A stretch of DNA of 7,876 nucleotides from Clostridiaceae bacterium (lineage in GTDB: Bacteria > Bacillota > Clostridia > Monoglobales > Firm-18), in contig JAAZFB010000457.1 in assembly GCA_012511915.1 (NCBI GenBank), forward strand, positions 1 to 7,876, given 5' to 3'. Both the position numbers and the translations under genes were made by a program. The notes below the pieces were generated by a model, which did no database searches, was not told the origin of the DNA, and worked only from the letters and a program-made list of their open reading frames with translations. Positions 1 to 5,972 of this stretch are shown here, piece by piece. The stretch's first letter is position 1. Each line of letters begins with the position of its first letter.

Positions 1-102
1 ACATTAGAGGTAGGTAAAAAGGCTAATATTATTATCATTGATGATATGGTTCGAATCCAAAAGGTTTTCTTAGAAGGGGACCTTATGGTAGACAACCTGT
101 AA
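1..102 (+). CDS. C-terminal end of a NagA-like amidohydrolase (5' part outside window)
   Basis: Only the last 33 codons are present, in frame 1, ending at TAA 100-102. The visible tail (EVGKKANIIIIDD, then VFLEGDLMVDN) has the pattern of the closing beta-sandwich of amidohydrolases of the N-acetylglucosamine-6-phosphate deacetylase type: a 'GK.AD(N)(I/V)(I/V).D' strand, then a strand carrying '(V/I).G..V'. Dihydroorotase- or adenine-deaminase-like relatives share this ending, so the exact substrate is open. Only 9 nt separate its stop from the start of the sugar kinase, and the kinase's ribosome binding site overlaps the stop codon, so the two are almost certainly co-transcribed and probably translationally coupled. 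No catalytic residue lies in the visible part. Confidence 0.7.
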   Translation, partial: TLEVGKKANIIIIDDMVRIQKVFLEGDLMVDNL

Positions 103-111
103 GGATGAATT

Positions 112-1572
112 ATGAAACAGTATATATTAGGTATTGATATAGGAACTACAGGAACAAAGACGCTACTATTCTCGTCAGATGGTGAGCTTTTAGGACGTGC
201 GTATCGGGAATATTCTCTCACCACGCCAAAGGTGGGCTGGAGTGAGCAGAGTGCAGAGGACTGGTGGCAGGCTGTGGTGGAAACCGTTCGTGAGGTGTGT
301 TGTCAGGAAGATATTGCTCAAAATGTTGTGGCTATTTCTTTATCCACTCAAGGTGGAACGGTTGTACCTGTAGATAATGATGGCCACTCACTGCGCCCTG
401 CTATTGTTTGGAACGATCAACGCAGCGCTGCACTAAAAGAAACCTTTATGGAAGAAGTTGGTGGCGATGATGTGATGTATGCTACCACGGGCTGGCACTT
501 GGGTAATGGGCTGCCTGCCTTAGCAATCCGCTGGCTAAGAGAAAATGAGCCTGATGTTTTTAAACAAACCAAATTTTTCTTAACTGTTCCCGATTATATT
601 TCTATGAAATTAACGGGAATTCCAGCGATTGATTTATCTAATGCCGGTATCAACCAGCTGAGCAATATTAGATGTGGCATTTATGACGAGAAACTTCTAA
701 ATTTTTCCGGTGTACATGAAAAACAGCTAGCAAAAATTGTACATTCAGGAGAAAAAATAGGGCAATTGACAAAAATGGCTGCACACGAGTTGGGGCTTAA
801 TACCAAAACTGTCTTAGTATCAGGTGCCCATGACCAATATGCTGTGGCAATAGGTGCCGGGGCTACGAATGCAGGAGATATTTTAATTGGTTCCGGAACT
901 TGTTGGGTGGTGACTGCAATGAACGAATCACCGGACTTTGATTCCTGCCTAAGCCAGTCTGTTGCAGCTGTGCCCGGTCTGTGGGGTTCATTGCAGTCAT
1001 TATCTTCTGGCGGTGTGTGCCTTGATTGGCTACGTAAATATGTTGGCAAAGAGCAGGAGATGTCTTACGATGTGATTAACCGTGAGGTTATACACAGAAA
1101 AGCAGCGGAGGATGGCTTGTTTTTTTATCCGTTTACTGGAAAAGCTGGGGGAAAACAAAAACTTAAGAGAGCAAGCTTCATTGGTTTAGATTTGTCCCAT
1201 GACCGATTTCATCTAGCCTTGGCTGTGATGGAGGGTGTTGTATTCCAGATATTGTGGATGATGGAAACATTTAAGGCAAAACCGTCAAAGGAGGGTATTA
1301 TTCTTTCAGGCGGTGCATCCAAAAGTCCTGTATGGGCACAATTGGTTGCAGATATTTCGGGCCTCCCAGTACGTATTCCGGAGGTCGCAGATTTAGCTTG
1401 TGTAGGTGCAGCAGTGATGGCAGGTGTTGGATGTGGTTTGTATGAAAACGTAGAAAACGGCTATCGTCAGTTAGCGGTGAAGGAGCATATATTGCAGCCG
1501 AATTTAGCTAAGACAAAAGTATTAGCACCTTTGTTTGCTGAATACAAGCGAAAGGCTGAACTTTTAATATAA
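112..1572 (+). CDS. FGGY-family carbohydrate kinase (xylulokinase-like)
   Basis: A 486-residue cytoplasmic ATP-dependent sugar kinase, the usual length for xylulokinases (about 480-500). Visible motifs are the N-terminal phosphate loop DIGTTGTKT (D9-T17), STQGG (78-82) where xylulokinases usually carry a Gln-Met-His-Gly substrate motif, WNDQR (100-104), the catalytic-base segment GAHDQ (238-242, Asp241), the second phosphate motif GSGT (260-263) and the adenosine-binding segment SGGASKSP (399-406), followed by EVADLACVGAAVMAG (424-438). The family transfers phosphate from ATP to a primary hydroxyl of a ketose, polyol or related sugar. The start is ATG 112, preceded by AAGGATG at 101-107. It sits between a NagA-like gene and a COG2159 hydrolase in one operon. 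D-xylulose is not assured as substrate: the altered STQGG segment and the lack of a xylose isomerase here argue for another sugar. Confidence 0.9.
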   Translation: MKQYILGIDIGTTGTKTLLFSSDGELLGRAYREYSLTTPKVGWSEQSAEDWWQAVVETVREVCCQEDIAQNVVAISLSTQGGTVVPVDNDGHSLRPAIVWNDQRSAALKETFMEEVGGDDVMYATTGWHLGNGLPALAIRWLRENEPDVFKQTKFFLTVPDYISMKLTGIPAIDLSNAGINQLSNIRCGIYDEKLLNFSGVHEKQLAKIVHSGEKIGQLTKMAAHELGLNTKTVLVSGAHDQYAVAIGAGATNAGDILIGSGTCWVVTAMNESPDFDSCLSQSVAAVPGLWGSLQSLSSGGVCLDWLRKYVGKEQEMSYDVINREVIHRKAAEDGLFFYPFTGKAGGKQKLKRASFIGLDLSHDRFHLALAVMEGVVFQILWMMETFKAKPSKEGIILSGGASKSPVWAQLVADISGLPVRIPEVADLACVGAAVMAGVGCGLYENVENGYRQLAVKEHILQPNLAKTKVLAPLFAEYKRKAELLI

Positions 1573-1590
1573 CTTATAGGAGTGAGTAAA

Positions 1591-2652
1591 ATGGCACTAT
1601 TTGAAGTGACGGCATATGATAAAAAAATCTATGAACAAGAACTAAAGGATTTTCTTCCAGATAAAATCTTTGATATACACACCCATGTATGGTTGAAAGC
1701 TCTAAATGATCCCAAACCAATAATTCCTGGTGAAGTAAAGAGAACTGTAACTTGGCCAAGTATGGTTGCGGCAGATAATAGCATAGAGGATTTGCAGGAG
1801 ACTTATCTTTTGATGTTTCCCGGCAAGGATGTAAAAGCATTAATCTTTGCCAGTGGTGGTGGATCTGATAAAAACAATGCGTATGTATCAGAAAGCTCAA
1901 AAAGATCCGGTTTCCCAGCATTATATTACAGTAGCCCTACACAAAGCGCAGATGAAATTGAAAATATTATTCGCTCAGGCGGTTTTCTTGGGCTAAAATC
2001 ATATTTAAATAAGACACCAAAATACCTTTCGGTTAATGAAATTAGAATTTATGATTTCTTTCCCAGACATCAGTTGGAACGCCTTAATCAAATGGACGCC
2101 ATTGTTATGCTCCACATACCTAGAGACGGACGGCTGAAAGACCCGGTAAATTTGGCGCAAATTCTAGAAATAAAAAAAGATTATCCTAATGTACGTTTAA
2201 TTATTGCCCATGTAGGCAGAGCTTATGTGGAGAGTGATATAGGCAATGCTTTTGAAGTGTTGAGTGCTGCACCTGATCTTATGTTTGACTTCTCTGCAAA
2301 CTGTTGTGAGAGCGCCATTACAGAGGTTATTCAAAGCGCCGGGGTTAAACATGTTATGTTTGGTACAGATATGCCAATTTTGCGTATGCGTTGCAGGCGT
2401 ATTGAAGAGAACGGTACGTATGTTAATTTAATTCCTCCCGGACTGTATGGAGACCCTAAGCAGGATTCTCACCTGCGAGAAGTATCTGCTAAAGAGGCTG
2501 AGAAGATTACCTTTTTTGCTTATGAGGAACTATTGGCGTTCAAGCGTGCCGCTGAAACCTTAAACCTTAGCCGACAAGATATTGAAGATATTATGTATAA
2601 TAACGCTGTGAATTTGATTGAGGGCGCAAGAAAATCCATTTATGGTGAATAA
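1591..2652 (+). CDS. Amidohydrolase_2 (COG2159) metal-dependent hydrolase
   Basis: 353 residues, a TIM-barrel amidohydrolase of the Amidohydro_2/COG2159 group, which includes decarboxylases (ACMSD, gamma-resorcylate type) and lactonases or hydrolases. Expected metal and catalytic residues are visible in order: DIHTH (His30, His32), GLK (Lys136), MLHIP (His175), IIAHVGRAY (His207) and FGTD (Asp260). It is therefore probably active, with a divalent metal, in the cytoplasm; no signal peptide is seen. The region from 265 to 305 (many Arg, then PPGLYGDP) is probably a substrate-specific cap. I chose ATG 1591 because AGGAG at 1578-1582 lies 8 nt upstream; the in-frame GTG at 1582 overlaps that ribosome binding site. 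It starts 18 nt after the kinase stop, so it is the last gene of the operon. Substrate unknown; a sugar lactone or carboxylated sugar derivative is a guess from context. Confidence 0.8.
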   Translation: MALFEVTAYDKKIYEQELKDFLPDKIFDIHTHVWLKALNDPKPIIPGEVKRTVTWPSMVAADNSIEDLQETYLLMFPGKDVKALIFASGGGSDKNNAYVSESSKRSGFPALYYSSPTQSADEIENIIRSGGFLGLKSYLNKTPKYLSVNEIRIYDFFPRHQLERLNQMDAIVMLHIPRDGRLKDPVNLAQILEIKKDYPNVRLIIAHVGRAYVESDIGNAFEVLSAAPDLMFDFSANCCESAITEVIQSAGVKHVMFGTDMPILRMRCRRIEENGTYVNLIPPGLYGDPKQDSHLREVSAKEAEKITFFAYEELLAFKRAAETLNLSRQDIEDIMYNNAVNLIEGARKSIYGE

Positions 2653-2667
2653 AGCCATTTATGGATT
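2633..2667. terminator. Inverted repeat across converging gene ends, possible bidirectional terminator
   Basis: AATCCATTTATGG (2633-2645) and CCATTTATGGATT (2655-2667) can pair as a 13-position stem with two central T-T mismatches and a 9-nt loop. The stem carries the 3' end of the hydrolase gene and reaches the stop codon of the minus-strand UPF0047 gene. On the minus strand the stem is followed by TTTTCTTG, a modest U-tract; on the plus strand there is no real T-run. CCATTTATGG also occurs as an exact direct repeat here (2636-2645 and 2655-2664). The position suits a shared terminator, but the structure is not a classic one. Confidence 0.4.
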
Positions 2668-3160
2668 ATTCGCCTATAATCATAAGGTTTACAGTACGCT
2701 CTCTTGCGCGTGTAGTATCAAAATCAATAAAATATATAAAACCGAAATCGCCAAGATCCATTTCACCATCAGAAATTACAATTGATTCGCTTCTTCCGAG
2801 GATAGATGATCTAAGATGAGCATCGGTATTATGGCAACCTCTTGCATCTTCATCATGCTCTTCGGCAAATTTTAGTGCTTTTGGTCCTGGGTGAAGATAC
2901 ATTCCCTCACGCCTACATTCTGGAACAATGCGTTCAAACACATCAACAAGATCCTGCTGAAGGGTTTCAAGGCCTGTCATAGACATATCAAAAGCACATT
3001 CCTGAGTTGTTACACTACATGTTGTGTGCCTTGAATACACTACCATTATACCATTTTGTACATTTGACTCTTTGACAGCTTTTTTAGCTTCCTCAGTAAC
3101 ATTGTGAAAGGTTGTAATTTTGTCGTTGGACGGTACTTTGAATTTTTTCTTGTATACCAT
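2666..3160 (-). CDS. YjbQ/UPF0047-family protein, divergent
   Basis: 164 residues. The UPF0047 (YjbQ) pattern is recognisable: SRHTTCSVTTQE (43-54, with His45), Asp58, HDEDARGCHNTDAHLRSSILG (102-122 region, with His102, His110 and His115), DGEMDLGDFGFIYFIDFD (131-148) and the closing RARERTV (151-157). Family members form small trimers with a conserved His/Asp pocket; weak thiamine-phosphate synthase activity is the origin of the common database name, and the true role is mostly unknown. This copy is longer than the usual 130-140 residues, with extra residues around 80-110, and has LGDFGFIY where typical members have LGTWQ.I. The start ATG at 3160 follows AGGGGGGAA, which overlaps the isomerase stop 13 nt upstream, so the two genes form one operon. 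The pairing suggests a role in sugar-phosphate conversion rather than thiamine synthesis (inference). Confidence 0.8.
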   Translation of the reverse strand: MVYKKKFKVPSNDKITTFHNVTEEAKKAVKESNVQNGIMVVYSRHTTCSVTTQECAFDMSMTGLETLQQDLVDVFERIVPECRREGMYLHPGPKALKFAEEHDEDARGCHNTDAHLRSSILGRSESIVISDGEMDLGDFGFIYFIDFDTTRARERTVNLMIIGE

Positions 3161-3173
3161 TTTAGTTTCCCCC

Positions 3174-3875
3174 CTATATCTTTTTCAAGTCATCTGCGGC
3201 ACGTCTGGTAGCGGCAATCATCTCGTCTATCATTGCGATAGGGTCTTGCGCGTTCATTATACCAGAAGCCGCCCCTGCTGCTTCCGAACCTGCCATAATA
3301 AAATCATACACTTGTTGACCGTTTGTGATTCCCGCAGCCTGTTCTACAAGAATATCGGGGTCTATTTCCTTTATAGCCTTTATAACTTCTTTTACATACT
3401 TCATATCACTTACACCGTTTCCGCCACCACCAATAAGTTCGGAAGGTTCCGGATTTAATATGTCGGGGTGAAATTGTGCAATTGCTTTTGCCTCTGCTAC
3501 AGTATCAGCACATGCAAAAACCATCATATCAAGTTCACGAGCTCTTTCTATGGTACATCTGATTTGCGGTAGTGACATTGGTTTTTCACAGTGATTTACT
3601 ACTACGCCTTGTGCCCCTGCGGCCTTAAGAGCTTCAGGCAAAACATCAGCCATTCCACGCCCTGGACGGAGTGTATCCATATATGGTGCAAGTATAATAA
3701 GATTTTTTGTGTTTTCTGCAATACGCCTTATTTCAACAGCGGGTGTAATAAACAAAACATCAATATCATATTTTTCTGCCGCCTTATCTGCAACTTTGGC
3801 ATATTCAAGAACTTTATCCCCGTATATGTAATTTTTTGTCCCAATTTCAAAATAAGGTGTTCTTATACTTTTCAT
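3174..3875 (-). CDS. Triosephosphate isomerase homologue, short archaeal-type
   Basis: 233 residues, closer in length and motifs to archaeal triosephosphate isomerases (about 220-230) than to the bacterial glycolytic enzyme (about 250). Candidate catalytic residues are Lys14 (IGTKNY), His95 (VVNHCEKP) and Glu143 (NPEPSELIGGGGNG). The phosphate-binding part resembles the archaeal form: LIGGGG (147-152), AAGITNGQQV (180-189) and AASGI (202-206). Departures are Gly12 in place of the Asn two residues before the catalytic Lys, and AP (63-64) in place of the usual Ala-Gln. The enzyme probably interconverts an aldose and ketose phosphate in the cytoplasm; relatives in catabolic clusters (EryH and LerI of tetritol pathways) act on tetrulose phosphates rather than triose phosphates. 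ATG 3875 has a modest ribosome binding site (ATAGGT). It is first in a two-gene operon with the UPF0047 gene and divergent from a DeoR gene. Confidence 0.82.
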   Translation of the reverse strand: MKSIRTPYFEIGTKNYIYGDKVLEYAKVADKAAEKYDIDVLFITPAVEIRRIAENTKNLIILAPYMDTLRPGRGMADVLPEALKAAGAQGVVVNHCEKPMSLPQIRCTIERARELDMMVFACADTVAEAKAIAQFHPDILNPEPSELIGGGGNGVSDMKYVKEVIKAIKEIDPDILVEQAAGITNGQQVYDFIMAGSEAAGAASGIMNAQDPIAMIDEMIAATRRAADDLKKI

Positions 3876-3980
3876 ATCGTTTACCTATCTTTCTTATTAA
3901 GGATTATTGATATATTCTTTCAGCAAAAGCCTAACTGCAATATATGAGAAATAGTCAAAGAATACTTTGTTAATAACTTA

Positions 3981-4009
3981 ATTTTATCACCGGCTTATCG
4001 GCAAGTCAA
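3981..4009 (-). promoter_or_regulatory. Sigma-A promoter of the isomerase-UPF0047 operon
   Basis: On the minus strand, TTGACT (plus 4004-4009) and TAAAAT (plus 3981-3986) are separated by 17 nt; each matches the consensus at 5 of 6 positions. Transcription should start near 3974, leaving a leader of about 100 nt before ATG 3875. I see no recognisable riboswitch in that leader. Confidence 0.7.
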
Positions 4010-4014
4010 CTTCC

Positions 4015-4077
4015 ATTTTGAATGGATTTTTGAATGTTTTTGAATGATGCATTCACTTTTTGATTATTTTTTGATTA
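4015..4077. repeat. Helically spaced T-tract/TGAATG repeat array, candidate DeoR operator
   Basis: Five related 10-mers lie on the plus strand: ATTTTGAATG (4015-4024), TTTTTGAATG (4027-4036), TTTTTGAATG (4037-4046, an exact tandem copy), TTTTTGATTA (4057-4066) and TTTTTGATTA (4068-4077). Their starts are spaced 12, 10, 20 and 11 nt, close to whole helical turns. The gap in the series holds CATTCA (4050-4055), which makes the 15-nt inverted repeat TGAATGATGCATTCA (4041-4055). The array lies exactly between the -35 boxes of two divergent promoters (4004-4009 minus and 4078-4083 plus). This suits repressor binding by the adjacent DeoR protein, intrinsic DNA bending by phased A/T tracts, or both. 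Confidence 0.6.
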
Positions 4078-4107
4078 TTGACATCATAACAATAAAGCAT
4101 ATATAAT
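4078..4107 (+). promoter_or_regulatory. Sigma-A promoter of the first deoR-type gene
   Basis: TTGACA (4078-4083) and TATAAT (4102-4107) are both perfect consensus hexamers with an 18-nt spacer. Transcription should begin near 4114, giving a leader of roughly 23 nt before ATG 4137. The -35 box directly abuts the repeat array, so a repressor bound there would probably block this promoter (autoregulation). Confidence 0.8.
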
Positions 4108-4136
4108 ACAAATAAAAGTTAAGTGAGGTGGATGAC

Positions 4137-4925
4137 ATGAAGAGATTGCAAATAAATGAGATTAAGCTTTTGGATTATCTTAAAATAAATAAAACCATTT
4201 CGGTTAACGAGGCAATACATTTTCTCGATGTGTCGGAATCATCGGTTAGGCGGCTTTTTGTTAAATTGGAACAGTCTGGAAAGTGCCTTAGATATTACGG
4301 TGGCATTCGTCTAATTTCTGAAGCAATAATGGATATTGAGTACTCATATGAAGGAGTGGAGTTTCAACGCTCAAAAAGCAAAATATTAATAGCGCAAACA
4401 GCAGCAAAGCTGATTAAGCCCTCGGATGTTATATTCTTAGACTCTGGAACCACAATTGCCAGATTTGCTGCAGCCATTTCTGAGCGCATAGAAAGGGATA
4501 ATCTTAAAAATATTACTATATTTACAAATTCTTTAGTAAATCTGGAGCTACTTAAAAATGCCAATGTTACACTTGTTGGCGGGATGTACCGAGAGCACCG
4601 TAAAGACTTTTGCGGTTATTTGGCAGAGGAAATGCTTAAACTACTTCATTTCAACAAATGCTTTCTTGGGACGGATGGCTTTTCTGAGAGCAATGGACTC
4701 ACAACAACAGATTTTTTTACTGCGCGATTGAATGAAATTGCTATGAAATGTTCTGACGAAAAATATGTACTAATGGATTCCTCTAAGTTTTTCATATCTT
4801 CTGTGGTAAGCTATTCTCGAAATGTTTCTGTTGATGCAATTATTACTGACAGTTTACCCGACGAAATTGATTCAATGGGTTTAAATATAATAGAGGCAGG
4901 CTCCGACAAATACAATGAGGGTTGA
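4137..4925 (+). CDS. DeoR/GlpR-family transcriptional regulator
   Basis: 262 residues, the normal DeoR-family length. Residues 1-57 form a winged helix-turn-helix (IKLLDYL, then ISVNEAIHFLDVSESSVRRL, then the wing CLRYYGGIRL). The recognition segment reads SESSVRRLF where most family members have RRDL. The effector domain of the sugar-phosphate isomerase fold follows: IFLDSGTT (99-106), ITIFTNSL (126-133), VTLVGGMYRE (144-153), FLGTDGFSESNGLTT (176-190) and VLMDSSKF (211-218). Such proteins repress sugar operons and are released by a phosphorylated sugar. ATG 4137 is preferred because AGGTGG (4126-4131) lies 5 nt upstream; the in-frame GTG 4128 is inside that site. It is divergent from the isomerase operon and probably controls it, itself and perhaps the kinase operon. 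Confidence 0.9.
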   Translation: MKRLQINEIKLLDYLKINKTISVNEAIHFLDVSESSVRRLFVKLEQSGKCLRYYGGIRLISEAIMDIEYSYEGVEFQRSKSKILIAQTAAKLIKPSDVIFLDSGTTIARFAAAISERIERDNLKNITIFTNSLVNLELLKNANVTLVGGMYREHRKDFCGYLAEEMLKLLHFNKCFLGTDGFSESNGLTTTDFFTARLNEIAMKCSDEKYVLMDSSKFFISSVVSYSRNVSVDAIITDSLPDEIDSMGLNIIEAGSDKYNEG

Positions 4926-4931
4926 CAGAGT

Positions 4932-4949
4932 ACTAGTAGCTAGTTAGTT
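4932..4949 (+). terminator. Weak terminator-like hairpin after the deoR-type gene
   Basis: ACTAGTAGCTAGT (about 4932-4944) folds into a 5-bp stem with a 3-nt loop, shortly followed by a run of T (TTAGTTTTT). It sits 7 nt after the stop of the DeoR gene and overlaps the stop of the convergent AraC gene. The stem is short and AT-rich, so efficiency would be low. Confidence 0.3.
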
Positions 4950-5776
4950 TTTATATGACTCAACAAATATTCCTTTGGTGTAATTCCTATGTACTTTTTA
5001 AACATACGGTAGGCATATGATATATCACTGATGCCAACGTTTTCGCAAGCAACCTTAAAAGGAATATCACGGTATTGTATCATTTCACATATCAGCCGGA
5101 TTTTCTCCTTGTTACTATATTGAATAATACTCATCCCACATTCCTTTTTAAAAACATAGTTTAGATAATTTGGTGTTTTGTTTAGATGTTTAGCAATATC
5201 ACAAAGAGTCAGTACATTTCGCAAATTTGATGCAATGTATTTTTTTGTCTGATATTCTAAGATAGAGTAAGGGCTTTTGTTTTCCAGTAGCTTTTTTTGA
5301 TAAATAGAGCTTAATTCTTTCAGTATGTTAAGCCCAGTAATGGCGGAGGATAGTTGCTTTTCATCTTTTGACATACTAATATCGGAAATTGCTGAAAAAA
5401 GATCTTTTTTTAAGCAATCGGTTTGTGTACATGAGGGAGTTACAAATGGCAAAATAAGTCCTGACTTTTTATTTGAATTGTTCATAAAAAAGTCAAAATC
5501 GTAATCTAATAAAAGCTGCATACTACAATGAGAATGGGGATTTTTACCGTCTGTATAAAGTCGGATTGGCAAATGTCTAAATAATATTAAAAAATTGTCC
5601 TCACTTACCTCAAAATTATATCCGTTTAATTCTCCAAAAAGGCTACCTACTTTAATATATACAATCTCAATACTTTTTTGGAAACCATAATTAACATGGT
5701 AACTCTTATCTGTATAAAAATGGTGTGCGAAACCAATAGTAGGTATGCTTATATTGTTAATTATGCCAGCTTGCAT
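4940..5776 (-). CDS. AraC-family transcriptional regulator
   Basis: 278 residues from the chosen start. Residues 1-100 look like a cupin-type sensor domain rich in aromatics and His (FAHHFYTDKSYHVNYGF, then IRLYTDGKNPHSHCSMQ). Residues 176-275 form the double helix-turn-helix DNA-binding domain: NVLTLCDIAKHLNKTPNYLNYVFKK (187-211), then IPFKVACENVGISDISYAYRMFKK (238-261) and the family signature GITPKEYL (264-271). The ligand is unknown, probably a sugar or small metabolite. ATG 5776 is chosen because GGGGAG lies 6 nt upstream. The frame stays open to a TTG at 5863, but a good promoter (5797-5825) lies inside that extension, so the longer form is unlikely. It is convergent with the DeoR gene and divergent from the broken gene at 5973, its likely original target. 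Confidence 0.88.
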   Translation of the reverse strand: MQAGIINNISIPTIGFAHHFYTDKSYHVNYGFQKSIEIVYIKVGSLFGELNGYNFEVSEDNFLILFRHLPIRLYTDGKNPHSHCSMQLLLDYDFDFFMNNSNKKSGLILPFVTPSCTQTDCLKKDLFSAISDISMSKDEKQLSSAITGLNILKELSSIYQKKLLENKSPYSILEYQTKKYIASNLRNVLTLCDIAKHLNKTPNYLNYVFKKECGMSIIQYSNKEKIRLICEMIQYRDIPFKVACENVGISDISYAYRMFKKYIGITPKEYLLSHIKTN

Positions 5777-5796
5777 TACCATCTCCCCTTTTTTAT

Positions 5797-5825
5797 ATTG
5801 TAACAAATAATAATTGTTTTGTCCA
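5797..5825 (-). promoter_or_regulatory. Sigma-A promoter of the araC-type gene
   Basis: On the minus strand, TGGACA (plus 5820-5825) and TACAAT (plus 5797-5802) have a 17-nt spacer, and each is one base from consensus. Transcription would begin about 12-15 nt before ATG 5776, giving a very short leader that still holds the GGGGAG ribosome binding site. Confidence 0.65.
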
Positions 5826-5846
5826 TAAAAATATGTTTTGTTCATC

Positions 5847-5896
5847 GTTCGGTTAAATATCAATGGTTATTCGCCCTCAAAATTCAAAACCCGAAC
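5847..5896. repeat. GTTCGG/CCGAAC inverted repeat upstream of the araC-type gene
   Basis: GTTCGG (5847-5852) is mirrored by CCGAAC (5891-5896) 38 nt away, with partly matching flanks (GGTT and AACC). It lies just upstream of the AraC-type promoter, between it and the divergent broken gene. It could be a pair of activator half-sites, but six-base arms at this distance may also occur by chance. The rest of 5777-5972 shows only AT-rich DNA without a clear second promoter. Confidence 0.3.
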
Positions 5897-5972
5897 AGAA
5901 AAAACCTCGCAAATCTTAGTTGGTTTTTAATTAGTGTTTAGTATCAATCCTTAGGTGGCGGGAGGTGGAATT

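Noticed and set aside
681..1049. Open frame of 122 codons on the minus strand inside the kinase gene
   Set aside because: Fully inside a well-supported FGGY kinase; no ribosome binding site and no family-like sequence.
1582..1590. GTG 1582 as start of the hydrolase
   Set aside because: It overlaps the AGGAG that is ideally spaced for ATG 1591.
1574..1921. Open frame of 115 codons on the minus strand inside the hydrolase gene
   Set aside because: Antisense shadow of the COG2159 gene, Leu/His/Pro-rich composition typical of a shadow frame.
3120..3947. Two plus-strand open frames (3120-3458 and 3591-3947)
   Set aside because: Antisense to the isomerase operon; Cys/Phe/Tyr-rich composition of a shadow frame and no recognisable domain.
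4015..4077. CRISPR array
   Set aside because: The repeats are 10 nt, nearly contiguous and without unique spacers.
3876..4136. Catabolite-repression (CcpA cre) site
   Set aside because: No stretch matching the TG.AA.CG.T..CA consensus was found here, nor in the 5777-5972 or 7399-7548 spacers.
4364..4564. Minus-strand open frame of 66 codons inside the first DeoR gene
   Set aside because: Antisense shadow of a clear DeoR-family gene, with no ribosome binding site.
5777..5863. 29-residue N-terminal extension of the AraC-type protein from TTG 5863
   Set aside because: A near-consensus promoter lies within it and a good ribosome binding site serves ATG 5776.
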